DNA from: Asterias amurensis
Taxonomy: Eukaryota; Echinodermata; Asteroidea; Forcipulatida; Asteriidae
Direction: 5' to 3'
Length of the DNA stretch: 64,000 nt
Assembly (NCBI RefSeq): GCF_032118995.1
Contig: NC_092668.1
Span: forward strand, 14,921,501-14,985,500
Part shown: piece after piece, positions 1-18,023 of the stretch
Layout of the letters: each line of letters begins with the position of its first letter
Position numbering within the stretch: position 1 is the first letter of the stretch
Notes under the pieces: generated by a model
The model's input: the letters and a program-made list of their open reading frames with translations, nothing else
What the model was told of the DNA's origin: nothing
Databases searched by the model: none
Made by a program: the position numbers and the translations under genes

Positions 1-1452
1 TGTTTTCTGTGTTTGCTCTCACGATTTACGTTCAACAACAATACATTCGTATCCTTGTAGCTACAATAAATCCTTGCTCTTTAATTCAATGTTCTCATGA
101 CAAACTTGTTCATGATAATCTATTGTTGAATTGTTGAATTGCTTCAACTACTTTTCTGTATCCAAACCAGTGCCCAACTTCATAGAGCTGCTTCAGCACG
201 AAAGGTGGCTACATGTACAAGCATAATAAAATTACCAGAAATCGGTTAGCAGCCAAACTACCATATCACATTTACAATTTGTGACTGGTATCGTGCTCAT
301 TTCTGCTCAGCAGACAAGTGTTCAGCAACATTTTTGCTTTAAACAGCTCTATAAAATAGTGCCCAGCATATTTGATTCCACCACCATCAAGCGCTTTAGA
401 TAAGCTGCGTTTGTTTACTCGTTGTATCCCAAGCTCTAATCGATCAAAGCAACACAAACTTCAGACAAATCCTTAATGCAAATGTGTCAATGTTGTAGAT
501 ACAGTGTAGTCTAATGGCCCCATAACCTTTCGCATACTGGAAATGACTAAAGGGTGCTCATAAAATGACACTTAAAGGTGTGGAATTAATCACATATGGT
601 GTTAGTTTTAATGCGTTAATGGCTATTTAATAGATCATAATATTGAGCGATAAAACTGTAGGAATTCCGTATGTAGGTTGTGCTTTGCTGTAATAAAAAC
701 TCTTCAATTTTAATGTGTTCTTTTGATATACGATGAAGTGCAATGTGGTGCATGCAAAGGGAAGTAATTGTCATTTACTTGAACTATTATATTAGTTTTG
801 GTTTTTACCCATACACCGATGAGCCTTGCTCAATGCAGTCACATTATTCACGACGCTGTAAACCCACCTGTACTGTATCCGCATACACACTGTCAACGCC
901 CACCCGTACGACTACTGTGCACGAGTCATCCGCACTAGCATTCGTACTACTCGTACCACTTATCCGCATGATTTATTGAAAGACAGAAACAACCGACCTT
1001 GTGCCCAAATCCTCTAACTTCACAGAACAGGATACAACTTTGTACTATCTTCAAAATGTATCAGCCTGGAAGTACAGAGGGTGTCACTTTGACCAAGATA
1101 CACCCTCCCTATTCTCAATGTTTAATTTGTGTAATACAAACCCCTGAGTTAAAAAAATAAACAACATAGCCGACCAAAACTTTCCATGGGATAAAAAGTA
1201 CGTAGCCCGGTGTGGCACGAGATTCTGTCCCCATTATCGCGGCAACACTCAAAATACCGCTTGTCTCTGCCCACCCTTAGTATTATTGGGGAATTATCAT
1301 TGGCTGAAAGGTTAGGGGTTGATTCAAGAGAGGGCGCTATTTAAAAAAGTGCACAATTCATTGTATGGTGGGGAGGGGGTGGGGCAGAGTTACGGGGGGG
1401 GGACCACAGCAAGAACCTCCTGCTACGCGTGTGTACACGAGAGATTCTGTCT

Positions 1453-1822
1453 TTTAAAGGCAGTGGACACTATTGGTAGCCTTCACAGTTGGTGTATCTC
1501 AACATATGCATAAAATAACTAAGCTGTGAAAATTTGAGCTCATTCGGTCATCAAAGTTGCGAGATAAAATTGAAAGAAGAAAACACCCTAGTCAAAAGAA
1601 GTTGTGTGCGTTTAGATGGTTGATTTCGAGACCTCAAGTTGAGGTCTCGAAATCAAATTCGTGGAAAATTACTTCTATCTCGAAAACTACTCCACTAATT
1701 CAGAGGGAGCCGTTTCTCACAATGTTTTATGCTGCCAACCTCTCCCCATTACTCTTTACCAAGTGAGGTTTAATGCTAATAATTATTTTGAGTAATTACC
1801 AATAGTGTCTACTGCCTTTAAG
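1453..1822. mobile_element. MITE, family A (TTTAAAGGCAGTGGACAC termini)
   Basis: The left end reads TTTAAAGGCAGTGGACACTA and the right end is its near-complement (TAGTGTCTACTGCCTTTAA), giving terminal inverted repeats on a non-coding body of about 370 bp. An inner palindrome of GAGGTCTCGAAATC type lies near 1630-1655. Similar elements recur at 19716-20110 and 40030-40464, with decayed ones at 9984-10100 and 46165-46540. The TTAA-like ends suggest mobilisation by a piggyBac-type or related transposase, which is inference. Confidence 0.75.
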
Positions 1823-2103
1823 AAATACAAACTTAAATTCCATTTACAGCATTTTTTTTGCCGAGTCAATCCCACAATATAAGAGTGTTTGTACCCAGAC
1901 AGTCACTACCCCTTGTGGTTCATTATTGATACCTTATATGGGCACATTTTGGTTTCATGACCTCGATCTGTTCATCAACGATTCAAACGGCCACGACCAA
2001 AGCCTCCTTTGGCAGCGGTAGTATAGTGCCAACGTGGAAGTGCCAATGTTATCATTCATGCTTTGTGAGAAAATTATGTCACTCATCAGTTACGCCGATC
2101 ATA

Positions 2104-2253
2104 GACCCTTTTCGAAACCACGGCTTCGACTTTGGATTCGGCTCAGGCTAGCCGTGGTTTGACGTTATTACGCGTGCTTTGTGTTGGCGTTCAGGGCTTC
2201 ACACGAGAGAACGGAGCCTGAAGCCGAAGCCGTGGTTTCGAAAAAGGCTCCAT
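2104..2253. repeat. Short foldback repeat
   Basis: The left arm (TTTTCGAAACCACGGCTTCG) is matched in inverted orientation by the right arm (CGAAGCCGTGGTTTCGAAAA) about 120 bp later. A second partial copy of the arm lies between them. It has no coding capacity and looks like a small foldback or MITE remnant upstream of the P450 gene. Confidence 0.7.
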
Positions 2254-2797
2254 CACGCAACCATTGTTATAAGCTGATTTGCATAATAAAGCGTTAGCGC
2301 CCTCTATGCTTCCTTGCCAATAAACATCAAACTAGTCTTTGTTCAGGTTTGGCAGCGGTCATGTCTGTTGATGATAGAGCTATAGTCAACACGTAAAGCT
2401 CCATCGAGGAAGCCGCGAGCGCCTCGATCAAAGGCTACAATGAAGTGGCAGTTGAAGGAACACACAACACACAATCCACTGTTGTGTTAGTACCACAAAC
2501 AATATTTTCGTGTGGCTATTATCCGCTGTCACCAGATTATTCCAGCCTTGGGCTTATCGCAGCCCAATACAACGTACTCTTGCGTAAGAAATACTCATCA
2601 GCCACAGATAATGCATCATACGGGCATTTGCCAGTCGACTATTAAAGAAGGTTGAAGGTGAAACATTGACTGAAAGTAAAGTTCTTGGTTCAGGCATTCA
2701 CTTCAGGTGGTCTGTGCTTCCCACTACCCCCTGATAAAACCCTTACCAGCTGCCCCTGGTTAATTGGAACGAATGTTGAACGGTTTTTTTTTTAAAG

Positions 2798-5700
2798 ATG
2801 GTTGACACCGAAGCCTATTTGAACGTAACCACCATTTTGGTTGGGTTGGTTACTCTGGCTGTCATTGCGCTGTACATGAGTACCCAGAGGCCTGCTGGTT
2901 CACCGCCCGGACCCACTGCCTTCCCAATCCTGGGAAATATTACCAGTAAGTATTATTATTAATCAGATACTAACTTATTCTGTACTTTTTATGAATGCTC
3001 TACCCCCTCAAGGCTCTTTATGGTATGGTGTGTACTAATATAAGTTGTTAACATTGTAAGTATTCAATTTATTGTGTTCATTTATTTGTACTATCAATTA
3101 AATATTTACCTCGTTAGGTGCCTTGAGCAATCCTTGTGGTGGATATATATGTGCATTATAAATTGTTGTATTATTTATTTTTTGGCACAAAAACTTTGCC
3201 AGAACATCAGCCAGAACATCATACAGTTACTATATTGCTTCAACTGGTACCATGCAGGTACCATAGAGGAATAACTGGTACCAAGGTCATTTTTGCTTTT
3301 GAACTCATTGATAAACCACTTTCCCCCAAAGGTGACCCAGTATGAAAATGTCTTCAATATTGATCATTTCTTGAACTTTAAAATGGAAATGTTGGTAACA
3401 CCTTTTCTTTATCTTTGTATAGCCTTCATGACCAATAAGCCTGTCTTTGACGTCTTTTCGGATCTGAGACAGAAATATGGCACCATATTTTCCTTGAAGT
3501 TTGCATTGAGGAATGTTGTTGTCTTGAACACCATTGAAGTTATCAGAGAAGCAATGGTCAAGCAGGCTGTAGAGTTTGCAGGACGACCCCGGATACCATC
3601 CAGTAAGTCCATCTTAGGTTTAGTCACTGTCTTATTAAATAGTTTTTAAAAACTTTGAAAACTTTGGACTTTTCTGTAACTTCTGATCTCAGCTGAGTTA
3701 CATGGGGTTTAAGGGCCTTATCAAACGAGCATGTTTTGTAGGCGACTTGGAGGCAACCAACTGCATTGCATGCTACAGGACCACTTGGGTAGCACATTAG
3801 TCATTCTTTGTATATCATCTTATGACCCACGAGAACAAGAGGTGTCATTCAAATGTGAATTCCCTTTCTTCGTGGAGATTGCCTGGAACTTGTTGCCCAT
3901 AAATTGCCCCATGTGACATGGCTCTTAGGCTTGCTCCTCACTTTTAAGGTTGGATTCTTGGGGGGCTTGGACTTGGACTAAGGTCAAACATGACTTGGAA
4001 GAATTTGGACTTGACCACTTGGACCTGAAAGACTGAGACTTCACCTTCTAAGGTAAGCACTTGAGACTTGACCTATGGCTAGAAAATGGAGACAAACAAA
4101 CCAAAAGAAACAAAAGGTACTGAATTGTTCAAACTATGCTAATGACATAAATTTTGTTGATTTGTCTTCTTTATAATTTAGTGGAAGTGTTCACAGAGGG
4201 GTATAAGGATATCGTTTTCACTGATTATGGTCCACAGTGGAAATTTCAACGAAAGCTAGCCCACTCTGCCGTTAGGTAAGCCATTCTACCATGTCTCTTT
4301 CAAACAAACATTGGGTGGTCGCTAGGCCTGGGTGACTACTGCGACAGGTGGTGTAGTCACGACTATATAAAGGAAGTTATTGACAGGTGGTGTAGTCACG
4401 ACTATATAAAGGAAGTTATTGACAGGTGGTGTAGTCACGACTATATAAAGGAAGTTATTGACAGGTGGTGTAGTCACGACTATATAAAGGAAGTTATTGA
4501 CAGGTGGTGTAGTCACGACTATATAAAGGAAGTTATTGACAGGTGGTGTAGTCACGACTATATAAAGGAAGTTATTGACAGGTGGTGTAGTCACGACTAT
4601 ATAAAGGAAGTTATTGACAGGTGGTGTAGTCACGACTATATAAAGGAAGTTATTGACAGGTGGTGTAGTCACGACTATATAAAGGAAGTTATTGACAGGT
4701 GGTGTAGTCACGACTATACAAAGGAAGTTATTGACAGGTGGTGTCACGACTATTTGAGTAGTAAACTTCACTAGTCCCACAGGCCTAGTGGTCACTAGCC
4801 CAGGCCTAGTGGCCACTAGCCCAGGCCTAGTGGCCACTAGCCCAGGCCTAGTGGCCACTAGCCCAGGCCTAGTGGCCACTAGCCCAGGCCTAGTGGCCAC
4901 TAGCCCAGGCCTAGTGGCCACTAGCCCAGGCCTAGTGGCCACTAGCCCAGTGTACAAACTTATAAAGGAAGTTATTGATAGAATTATCAGTTCATTGTTT
5001 ATGTTTCTATTTCAGACGTTTCACCCGCAAGGAAGAATTGGAAAAGCTGGTGTTTGCAGTGACTCCGAAAGTGGGTCAAATTCTGGATGAACAAGGAGAC
5101 GAGCCTTTTGCGCCAAAGTATACCATTGGGCAAGCAGTTTACAATATCCTTGCTACAATGTGTTTCGGAAAACAGTAAGTTCAAGCAAATTTGATTTTTT
5201 TTTTTCCAAAAAAGAATTTTCCTTTTTATGTTGAAAGAAATTATCAGTCAAAACAATACTCTATCGGGGAAAAAACTCTTTATTTTTTACAGATATAAAA
5301 CTGATGACCCTGACCTCATGGCATTCATCACTGCTAATACTGAAGCTACTGAAGCTTTTGGCAACGGTCTGCCTTCGGATTTTTTTCCGATCTTGAAGTA
5401 CGTCAAACTGCCGGTTGATAGACGAGTGAACAAGTTGGTCCAAGTATATTTCAAGCTGTTTTACAGCGAGTTTGAAAAGCACCGTGAAAATTTTGACCCA
5501 GGTATGCAAACAAGTAGTTGTTCTTGTTGGGTCAGAGTGTAATGTCAAGGGTCACATTGTAGTGTCAAGGGTCACAGTGTAATATAAATAGAATGTTTTA
5601 GGTATGGCCAATGGAGTCCTTTATTTAATATATGTTTGTATACTGTGAATATTATAGTTGTAGTACCATACACAGCCTGTGAAGTAACAGTTGAACAGAT

Positions 5701-8700
5701 TCACACACTTTCTCTACTTTGCTTGAAAATTTGACCGATAAGAAGATCCTTTTATAAAAAACAATTCCTGTTTCCTTGTTTTAGAAAATGTCAAGGACTT
5801 TTTTGACACTTTGATCTTGACCCAGAAGGAGGCATTAGCTGCCGGTGAGGAGGAGGCCAAGCTACTGACGGACACCCACATTGTTCAGACTGTCATTGAC
5901 TTGTTTGGAGGTAAGCAAAAAAACCTACTACCCCCCAAAAAATGAAATGGCATGAAGTATTCACTGTCTTTCCAATCATCGCGATCACCTTCAGATTGTG
6001 GCCCAATTTCATGGCTCTGCTGGCTGCAGAATTTTTTAGTCTTTGCGAGCATTCTCTGCTTTCAGAGTTAATGGGACATTTTTAAACTTGCTGTGTCAAC
6101 TTCAGTGCTTAATAACAGGAAGAATGGGCTCTCCACAAAGAAGAAGACTTGACACTCTACGCACAGGTTCAATTGACACTTGCAATTATTATTTTAATTT
6201 TGTTGTCAAACAGCCGGAACCGAGACCACCACCTTAAGTCTTCACTGGGCAGTCGCTGCACTGGCAGAGAATCCTAAAATCCAAGAGAGGATTGCCCAGG
6301 AGATTGATGATGTCATTGGTCGTGATAGACTGCCCTCTCTTGACGATAAAGGCAACTTGCCATATGTCGAGGCTACCTTACTAGAGATTCTCCGCTTTGG
6401 TTCAGTTGCTCCATTGGGTGTTCCACATTCTACACTGGTTGATACTACACTGAGTGAGTTTGAGTTAACCTTATTATGCTTATCCATTGGTCTCTCCTCG
6501 CCCCCCCCCCCCAATCGTTACAATTACCACCCTCCCCATCGCCCTAAACCCCCCCTCCCCATCGCCCTTAAGACCCCGGCCCTCCTCATCGCTAGTCTTG
6601 GTTCCAAGACCATTGGTGTTGTGCGGTCACACACAACCGATTATGCACGGCAAAAACTGTCCACGCTTGTAATGAATGAACGCTAGCGGGCGCTCTGTTT
6701 CTCTGATTTACGGATCTCACCATGTCCTGTGCTCACCATGGTGAGATCTAAATCAGAGAAACAGAGCGTCCGCTAGCGTTCGTTCATTACAAGCGTGGAC
6801 AGTTTTTGCCGTGCATAATCGGAACGTTGGTTGTGTGTGACCGCGCAACACCAATGGTCTTGGGACCAAGACTACCTCATCGCCCCAAACACCCCCCTCC
6901 CGTTAGCCCTAAACACCCCCTCCCATTGGCCCTAAACACTTCCCTCCCATTGGCCCTAAACACTTCCCTCCCATTGGCCCTAAACACTTCCCTCCCATTA
7001 GCCCTAAACACCCTCCTCCCCATCCCCCTAAACACCCCCCTCCCCATCCCCCTAAACACCCCCCTCCCCATCCCCCTAAACACCCCCTCCCCATCCCCCT
7101 AAACACCCCCTCCCCATCCCCCTAAACACCCCCTCCCCATCCCCCCAAACACCCCCCTCCCATTAGCCCTAAACACCCCCTCCCCATCCCCCTAAACACC
7201 CCCCTCCCCATCCCCCTAAACACCCCCTCCCCATCCCCCTAAACACCCCCTCCCCATCCCCCCAAACACCCCCCTCCCATTAGCCCTAAACACCCCCCTC
7301 CCCATCCCCCTAAACACCCCCCTCCCCATCCCCCTAAACACCCCCCTCCCCATCCCCCTAAACACCCCCTCCCCATCCCCCTAAACACCCCCTCCCCATC
7401 CCCCCAAACACCCCCCTCCCATTAGCCCTAAACACCCCCTCCCCATCCCCCTAAACACCCCCCTCCCCATCCCCCTAAACACCCCCTCCCCATCCCCCTA
7501 AACACCCCCTCCCCATCCCCCTAAACACCCCCTCCCATTAGCCCTAAACACCCCCCTCCCCATCCCCCTAAACACTTCCCTCCCATTAGCCCTAAACACC
7601 CCCCTCCCCATCGCCCTAAACACTTCCCTCCCATTAGCCCTAAACACCCCCTCCCATTCGCCCTAAACACCCCCTCCCCATCCCCCTAAACACCCCCCTC
7701 CCCATCGCCCTAAACACTTCCCTCCCATTCACCCTAAACACCCCCCTCCCCATCCCCCTAAACACCCCCTCCCCATTGCCCTAAACACCCCCTCCCCATC
7801 GCCCTAAACACTTCCCTCCCATTAGCCCTAAACACCCCCCTCCCATTCGCCCTAAACACCCCCCTCCCATTCGCCCTAAACACCCCCCTCCCCATCCCCC
7901 TAAACACCCCCCTCCCATTCGCCCTAAACACCCCCCTCCCATTCGCCCTAAACACCCCCCTCCCCATCCCCCTAAACACCCCCTCCCCATCGCCCTAAAC
8001 ACTTCCCTCCCATTAGCCCTAAACACCCCCCTCCCATTCGCCCTAAACACCCCCCCATCCCCCTAAACACCCCCTCCCCATCCCCCTAAACACCCCCTCC
8101 CCATCCCCTAAACACCCCCTCCCATTAGCCCTAAACACCCCCCTCCCCATCGCCCTAAACACTTCCCTCCCATTAGCCCTAAACACCCCCCTCCCATTCG
8201 CCCTAAACACCCCCCTCCCCATCCCCCTAAACACCCCCCTCCCCATCGCCCTAAACACTTCCGTCCCATTCGCCCTAAACACCCCCCTCCCCATCCCCCT
8301 AAACACCCCCCTCCCCATCGCCCTAAACACCCCCCTCCCCATCGCCCTAAACACCCCCTCCCCATCGCCCTAAACACTTCCCTCCCATTAGCCCTAAACA
8401 CCCCCCTCCCATTCGCCCTAAACACCCCCCTCCCATTCGCCCTAAACACCCCCCTCCCCATCCCCCTAAACACCCCCCTCCCCATCGCCCTAAACACCCC
8501 CCTCCCCATCGCCCTAAACACTTCCCTCCCATTAGCCCTAAACACCCCCCTCCCATTCGCCCTAAACACCCCCTCCCCATCCCCCTAAACACCCCCTCCC
8601 ATTAGCCCTAAACACCCCCCTCCCCATCGCCCTAAACACCCCCCTCCCCATCCCCCTAAACACCCCCCTCCCATTCGCCCTAAACACTTCCCTCCCATTC

Positions 8701-9771
8701 GCCCTAAACACCCCCCTCCCCATCCCCCTAAACACCCCCTCCCATTTGCCCTAAACACTTCCCTCCCATTCGCCCTAAACACCCCCTCCCCATCTCCCTA
8801 AACAAGGGTTCAAAAGGGTAGGTTTGGGATGGGCCCCACTTATAGTTCCACTTAGTTATGTATTGGCACCCTCTGTTGTTTGAAGTTGTCAATGTAAACA
8901 AGACAACTTTGAGGCAGCAACTAGTCTTTGGTGTTATACAAACAAGTGGAGTTAGTTTTAGTACGTTTTGTGAAGCTAAATTATTCTTGTCTTTTTCTTT
9001 ATTAGATGGTTACAAGATTAAGAAAGGAACGATGGTGATGATCAACCACATAGGTCTTCATTTTGACCCTGAGAAGTGGGACCAACCTGAGCAGTTTAAA
9101 CCAGGTCAGTTAGATTAGTCTAGAGACTATACAGTTTAAATTAATGAAAGATTCAGGAAAGTCAAAATGCTCTCCCGAGATATCTTGTGAAGGAATAGAG
9201 CTCCCTGCATTCTAGACTTATAGGTTGGACCAGCTTGGTATCCGTCAAGTTCAAAGAGCACGGCGCATGATTATTGGTTGGACCAAATAGCTTGGTGTCC
9301 GTCAAGTTCAAAGAGCATGGTGGATGCTTATTCATTACCTTTGGCTTTGTGTTTCATCCCTCAAATTAACATTGCTCTTTAGAAATTTCATAGCTAGTGT
9401 TAGCTGAGATTCTTTCCCCCATGTTGGAAATTACCATGAGCTGGAATCTCTAATAGGGTACATAAATATTCAGTCATTTTTTTCTTGGTTTTTTGACAGA
9501 GCGGTTTTTGAATGAAAATGGTCAACTTCCCGATAAACTACCTGAGAATTTCCTCCCATTCGGCCTTGGCCGACGAGTCTGTCTTGGTGAAGACTTTGCT
9601 AAGAAGGAGCTCTTTCTTATCTTCACATGGCTGTTTGGCCGGTACACCTTCTACAAGGTACCAGGGAAGGAGGAGGAGTCCCTGATGAAGCTGACTACTG
9701 TTTCAGGCTTTGTCCACCAACCTCTTGACGGTATGGAGGTGTGTGTTAAGAAGCGCTATGAGTTTGAATAA
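2798..9771 (+). CDS. Cytochrome P450, clan 2 (CYP17/CYP1/CYP2-like), 508 aa
   Basis: Exons: 2798-2945, 3423-3602, 4182-4275, 5016-5174, 5293-5501, 5785-5910, 6214-6453, 9006-9104, 9500-9771. They join in one frame with GT-AG borders (1527 nt). The product is a membrane-anchored, heme-thiolate monooxygenase expected on the ER and fed electrons by P450 reductase. Visible features are an N-terminal hydrophobic anchor (about residues 9-27), a PPGP hinge (about 36-40), helix-C W129-x3-R133, I-helix AGTET (306-310), ExxR (363-366), PERF (418-421) and the heme loop [10 protein letters not shown] (439-448, Cys446 as ligand). The C-terminal half reads most like CYP17 and CYP1 enzymes, so a steroid or related lipid substrate is plausible but unproven. 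Introns 3 and 7 carry large minisatellites. An AATAAA overlaps the stop codon. It is paired tail-to-tail with a paralogue at 11772-18023. Confidence 0.93.
4343..4762. repeat. 39-bp minisatellite in P450 intron 3
   Basis: Ten full, nearly perfect copies of a 39-bp unit plus a truncated one start at 4343 and recur every 39 bp (4382, 4421 and so on to 4733). Each unit contains ACTATATAAAGGAAG. A single related piece, TATAAAGGAAGTTATTGATA, follows at about 4961-4980 next to the exon-4 acceptor, so the array probably grew from ancestral intron sequence. Confidence 0.95.
4781..4949. repeat. 21-bp palindromic minisatellite in P450 intron 3
   Basis: Eight copies of a 21-bp unit start at 4781 and recur every 21 bp to 4928. 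Each unit after the first contains the perfect palindrome CTAGTGGCCACTAG. The array ends about 65 bp before the exon-4 acceptor at 5014-5015 and directly follows the 39-bp array. Confidence 0.95.
6593..6874. mobile_element. Foldback transposon, 282 bp, with 9-bp target duplication
   Basis: Two arms of about 130 bp form an almost perfect inverted repeat around a short spacer near 6722-6733. Both ends begin TAGTCTTGG when read inward. The flanks carry the same nine bases, CCTCATCGC, at 6584-6592 and 6875-6883, as expected for a target-site duplication. It encodes nothing. A duplication of 8-10 bp would fit a hAT- or Mutator-type transposase, which is inference. The target is related to the adjoining minisatellite. 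Confidence 0.85.
6884..8803. repeat. 24-bp C-rich minisatellite in P450 intron 7
   Basis: About 80 tandem copies of a 23-24-bp unit of the form CCCTAAACAC, then C-rich CCCCCTCCC, then ATTAG, ATTCG, ATCGC or ATCCC. The variants are interspersed and not blocked. A degenerate start of the same array lies at 6530-6592, before the foldback element. The minus strand, which is the non-template strand in the reverse sense, is strongly G-rich with closely spaced G-runs. The long repetitive open frames on that strand are by-products of the 24-bp period and are not genes. Confidence 0.95.
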
Positions 9772-10139
9772 AGTGACCTGTTATTCCTAGGTGTGATTTC
9801 GGTTTTCTAAGATACTGTGCTTTAAAAAGTACTGTTCTGGTACAAAGATATCAAGTGTGATTTATCCAATGTACTTTCTTGTACAAAAAAAAAATTCCCA
9901 TGAGTTTATCATGGTTTGTTTTTGTACAAAACTGCCAGTGCATACTAAACACATGCAAAGATCAATTCGTTTTTGTATAGTCATTTAAAGGGAAGGTACA
10001 CGTTTGGTAATTGTCAGAGACCAGTCTTCTCACTTGGTGTATCCCAACATAAGCATAAAATAACAAGCCTGTGAAAATTTGGGCTCAATCGTCTTTAGTC
10101 ATTTTAAACTAATGACCAATCTATATATTATCCACTGTG

Positions 10140-10640
10140 ATTTTGAGCTATGCATGCCTGCAATATGATATCATGTTATGGATGCATTTACACACAGTAC
10201 ACAGTCAACCCTCCTACTGTCTGCTCATTCATGTGTCATTCACTTTTGAATGGTAGATTAACTATGCAAGCCTGCAAAATATGATATGTTATGTATGTAT
10301 CTACACAGTACACAGTCAACCCTTCTACTGTCTGCCCATTCTCGTGTCATTAAGTTTAGAATGGTAGATTAACTATGAAGCCCGCAATATGATATAGTGT
10401 TATGTATGTATCTACACAGTACACAGTCAACCCTCCTACTGTCTGCCCATTTATTTGTCATTGACTTTAGAATGGTAGATTAACTATGAAGCCTGCAAAA
10501 TGATGTCATGTTATGTACATGTATGTATCTACACAGTACACAGTCAACCTTCCTACTATCTGCCCATTCATGTGTCATTCACTTCAGACTGGTAGATTGA
10601 CTATGAAGCCTGCAATATGCTACCATGTTGTGAATGCATA
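10140..10640. repeat. Tandem repeat, about 113-117 bp unit
   Basis: Four to five imperfect copies of a unit containing ACACAGTACACAGTCAACC and TGGTAGATTAACTATG lie downstream of the first P450. Copies differ by small indels and substitutions, so the array is not freshly amplified. Confidence 0.85.
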
Positions 10641-11504
10641 ACTGCACTTTGTGTAGATAGGTATATGTGCAGTTGCCACACTAAGCAACCTGTGGCAAAT
10701 TTCATAGAGACGCTTTAGCAGAAAATATTGCTGAACAAATTTCTCGCTTAGCATTAATGAGGAGGATACCAGTCACCAAGTGTTCATTGGACACAGTGGT
10801 AGGACACATAGAATGATAGCCATGAGGAGAGTTATGAACAAACACAATTAGCTAATGAAACCATTGCCGGTTTATTTTAAATTTAGCTTATTAGAAATAT
10901 AATTGTTTGCTTTCTTTTATCAAGTTGGTGTGGCATATAGAAATTAGCAATATATCAAAGTTAACATTACGTACAACATTCTTAAATTGGGAATTATATG
11001 ATGGTGTGGCCTTTAGAAGTGGATGTTATTTCAGTTGAAAGAATTATACATATTAATTCTTTAGATAAGCATTTATTACGATTGACATATTTTACTAATA
11101 GTTAGTTGCTGCTATTAGTGATAACACGGGGTTTAGTAATCAATATAACCAATCAATTATTACTGCTGAGAATATAATATTGTGATTTAATAAAAATCTT
11201 TATAAAGCAGAAACAACATTTATTTTTTGTCATAGTTTTTTTAGTATTCATCATAAAATAATTTTATAAACATAATGGGCTTTTGTGGTAACAATAAAAA
11301 AAGTACTTGAATATTTAAAAAACGCACAAAGTGAATTGTTGTATTTTATCAGAAAGCTGTGAACATCTGCCACACTGCAACATCAGTAAGCTATACTGTT
11401 TCCAATAATCATTTAAAGGGCAAGACTATTCGACCCCTTCAGCCCGTTTTGGATAGCATTAATTTGATCAGATGGCAACGTGTCCCTTTAATTCAACCCG
11501 AAAA

Positions 11505-11690
11505 AACACTTTAAAACGTAGAGTGATACCCTGTCTTTATCCGCAAGGATAAAAAGTGCTTTTCAGAACCAGTAATTTCATTGGATAAACTTGCAGTGAC
11601 GTAAGCCTTCTCAATCTGTGTTTTGATTGGTCCGAGGTGACGTTTGGCAGCTGCACTTGCGGTCGTCTGCATATGAATCTAGGTGAAAGG
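11505..11690. repeat. Dispersed repeat, copy 1
   Basis: The segment around GTTTTGATTGGTCCGAGGTGACG is matched in the opposite orientation at about 50240-50425, in an intron of the acyl-CoA synthetase gene. Both copies also share the TTTATCC and GGATAAAGAC flanks. It is non-coding and its class is unknown. Confidence 0.6.
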
Positions 11691-11771
11691 TGAAGATGGG
11701 CGGGGATTGACCTAGGCTATACTCTGGCGTTATTCACGAGCCTCGAAGTGTGACATCAGATGTTCAGGCTT

Positions 11772-18023
<6,252 letters not shown>

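Larger units (their letters stand above)
1..2797. other. Upstream flank of the first P450, repeat-bearing
   Basis: No coding exon is recognisable here. The stretch holds a 370-bp inverted-repeat element (1453-1822) and a short foldback (2104-2253). Open frames are short and show no family features. The last few hundred bases before the ATG at 2798 should contain the P450 promoter and 5' UTR, but I see no convincing TATA box or initiator. Confidence 0.6.
9772..11771. other. Spacer between the convergent P450 genes
   Basis: This 2-kb spacer must hold both 3' UTRs. It contains a partial family-A MITE (about 9984-10100), a tandem array (10140-10640) and a dispersed repeat (about 11505-11690). 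An AATAAA for the minus-strand gene is possible at 11219-11224, but its use is not demonstrable. Confidence 0.55.

Noticed and set aside
4343-4762. A CRISPR array or a row of TATA-box promoters
   Set aside because: There are no spacers between units, the context is animal, and the TATATAAAG motif is part of a minisatellite unit inside an intron.
4322-5090. Repetitive open frames on both strands in the intron minisatellites
   Set aside because: Unit lengths of 39 and 21 bp are multiples of three, so open frames arise automatically. The stretch is intronic in a well-supported gene.
6877-8782. Minus-strand frames with an 8-residue repeat ([16 protein letters not shown]), up to 153 aa
   Set aside because: The period is exactly the 24-bp minisatellite and they overlap in several frames within an intron of the opposite-strand P450. 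No independent sign of coding.
6884-8803. An interstitial telomere
   Set aside because: The unit contains CCCTAA only once per 24 bp and is otherwise unlike the TTAGGG tandem array.
9767-9772. AATAAA overlapping the first P450 stop as the polyadenylation signal
   Set aside because: It would leave a 3' UTR of about 20 bases. Chance overlap with the TAA stop is likelier.
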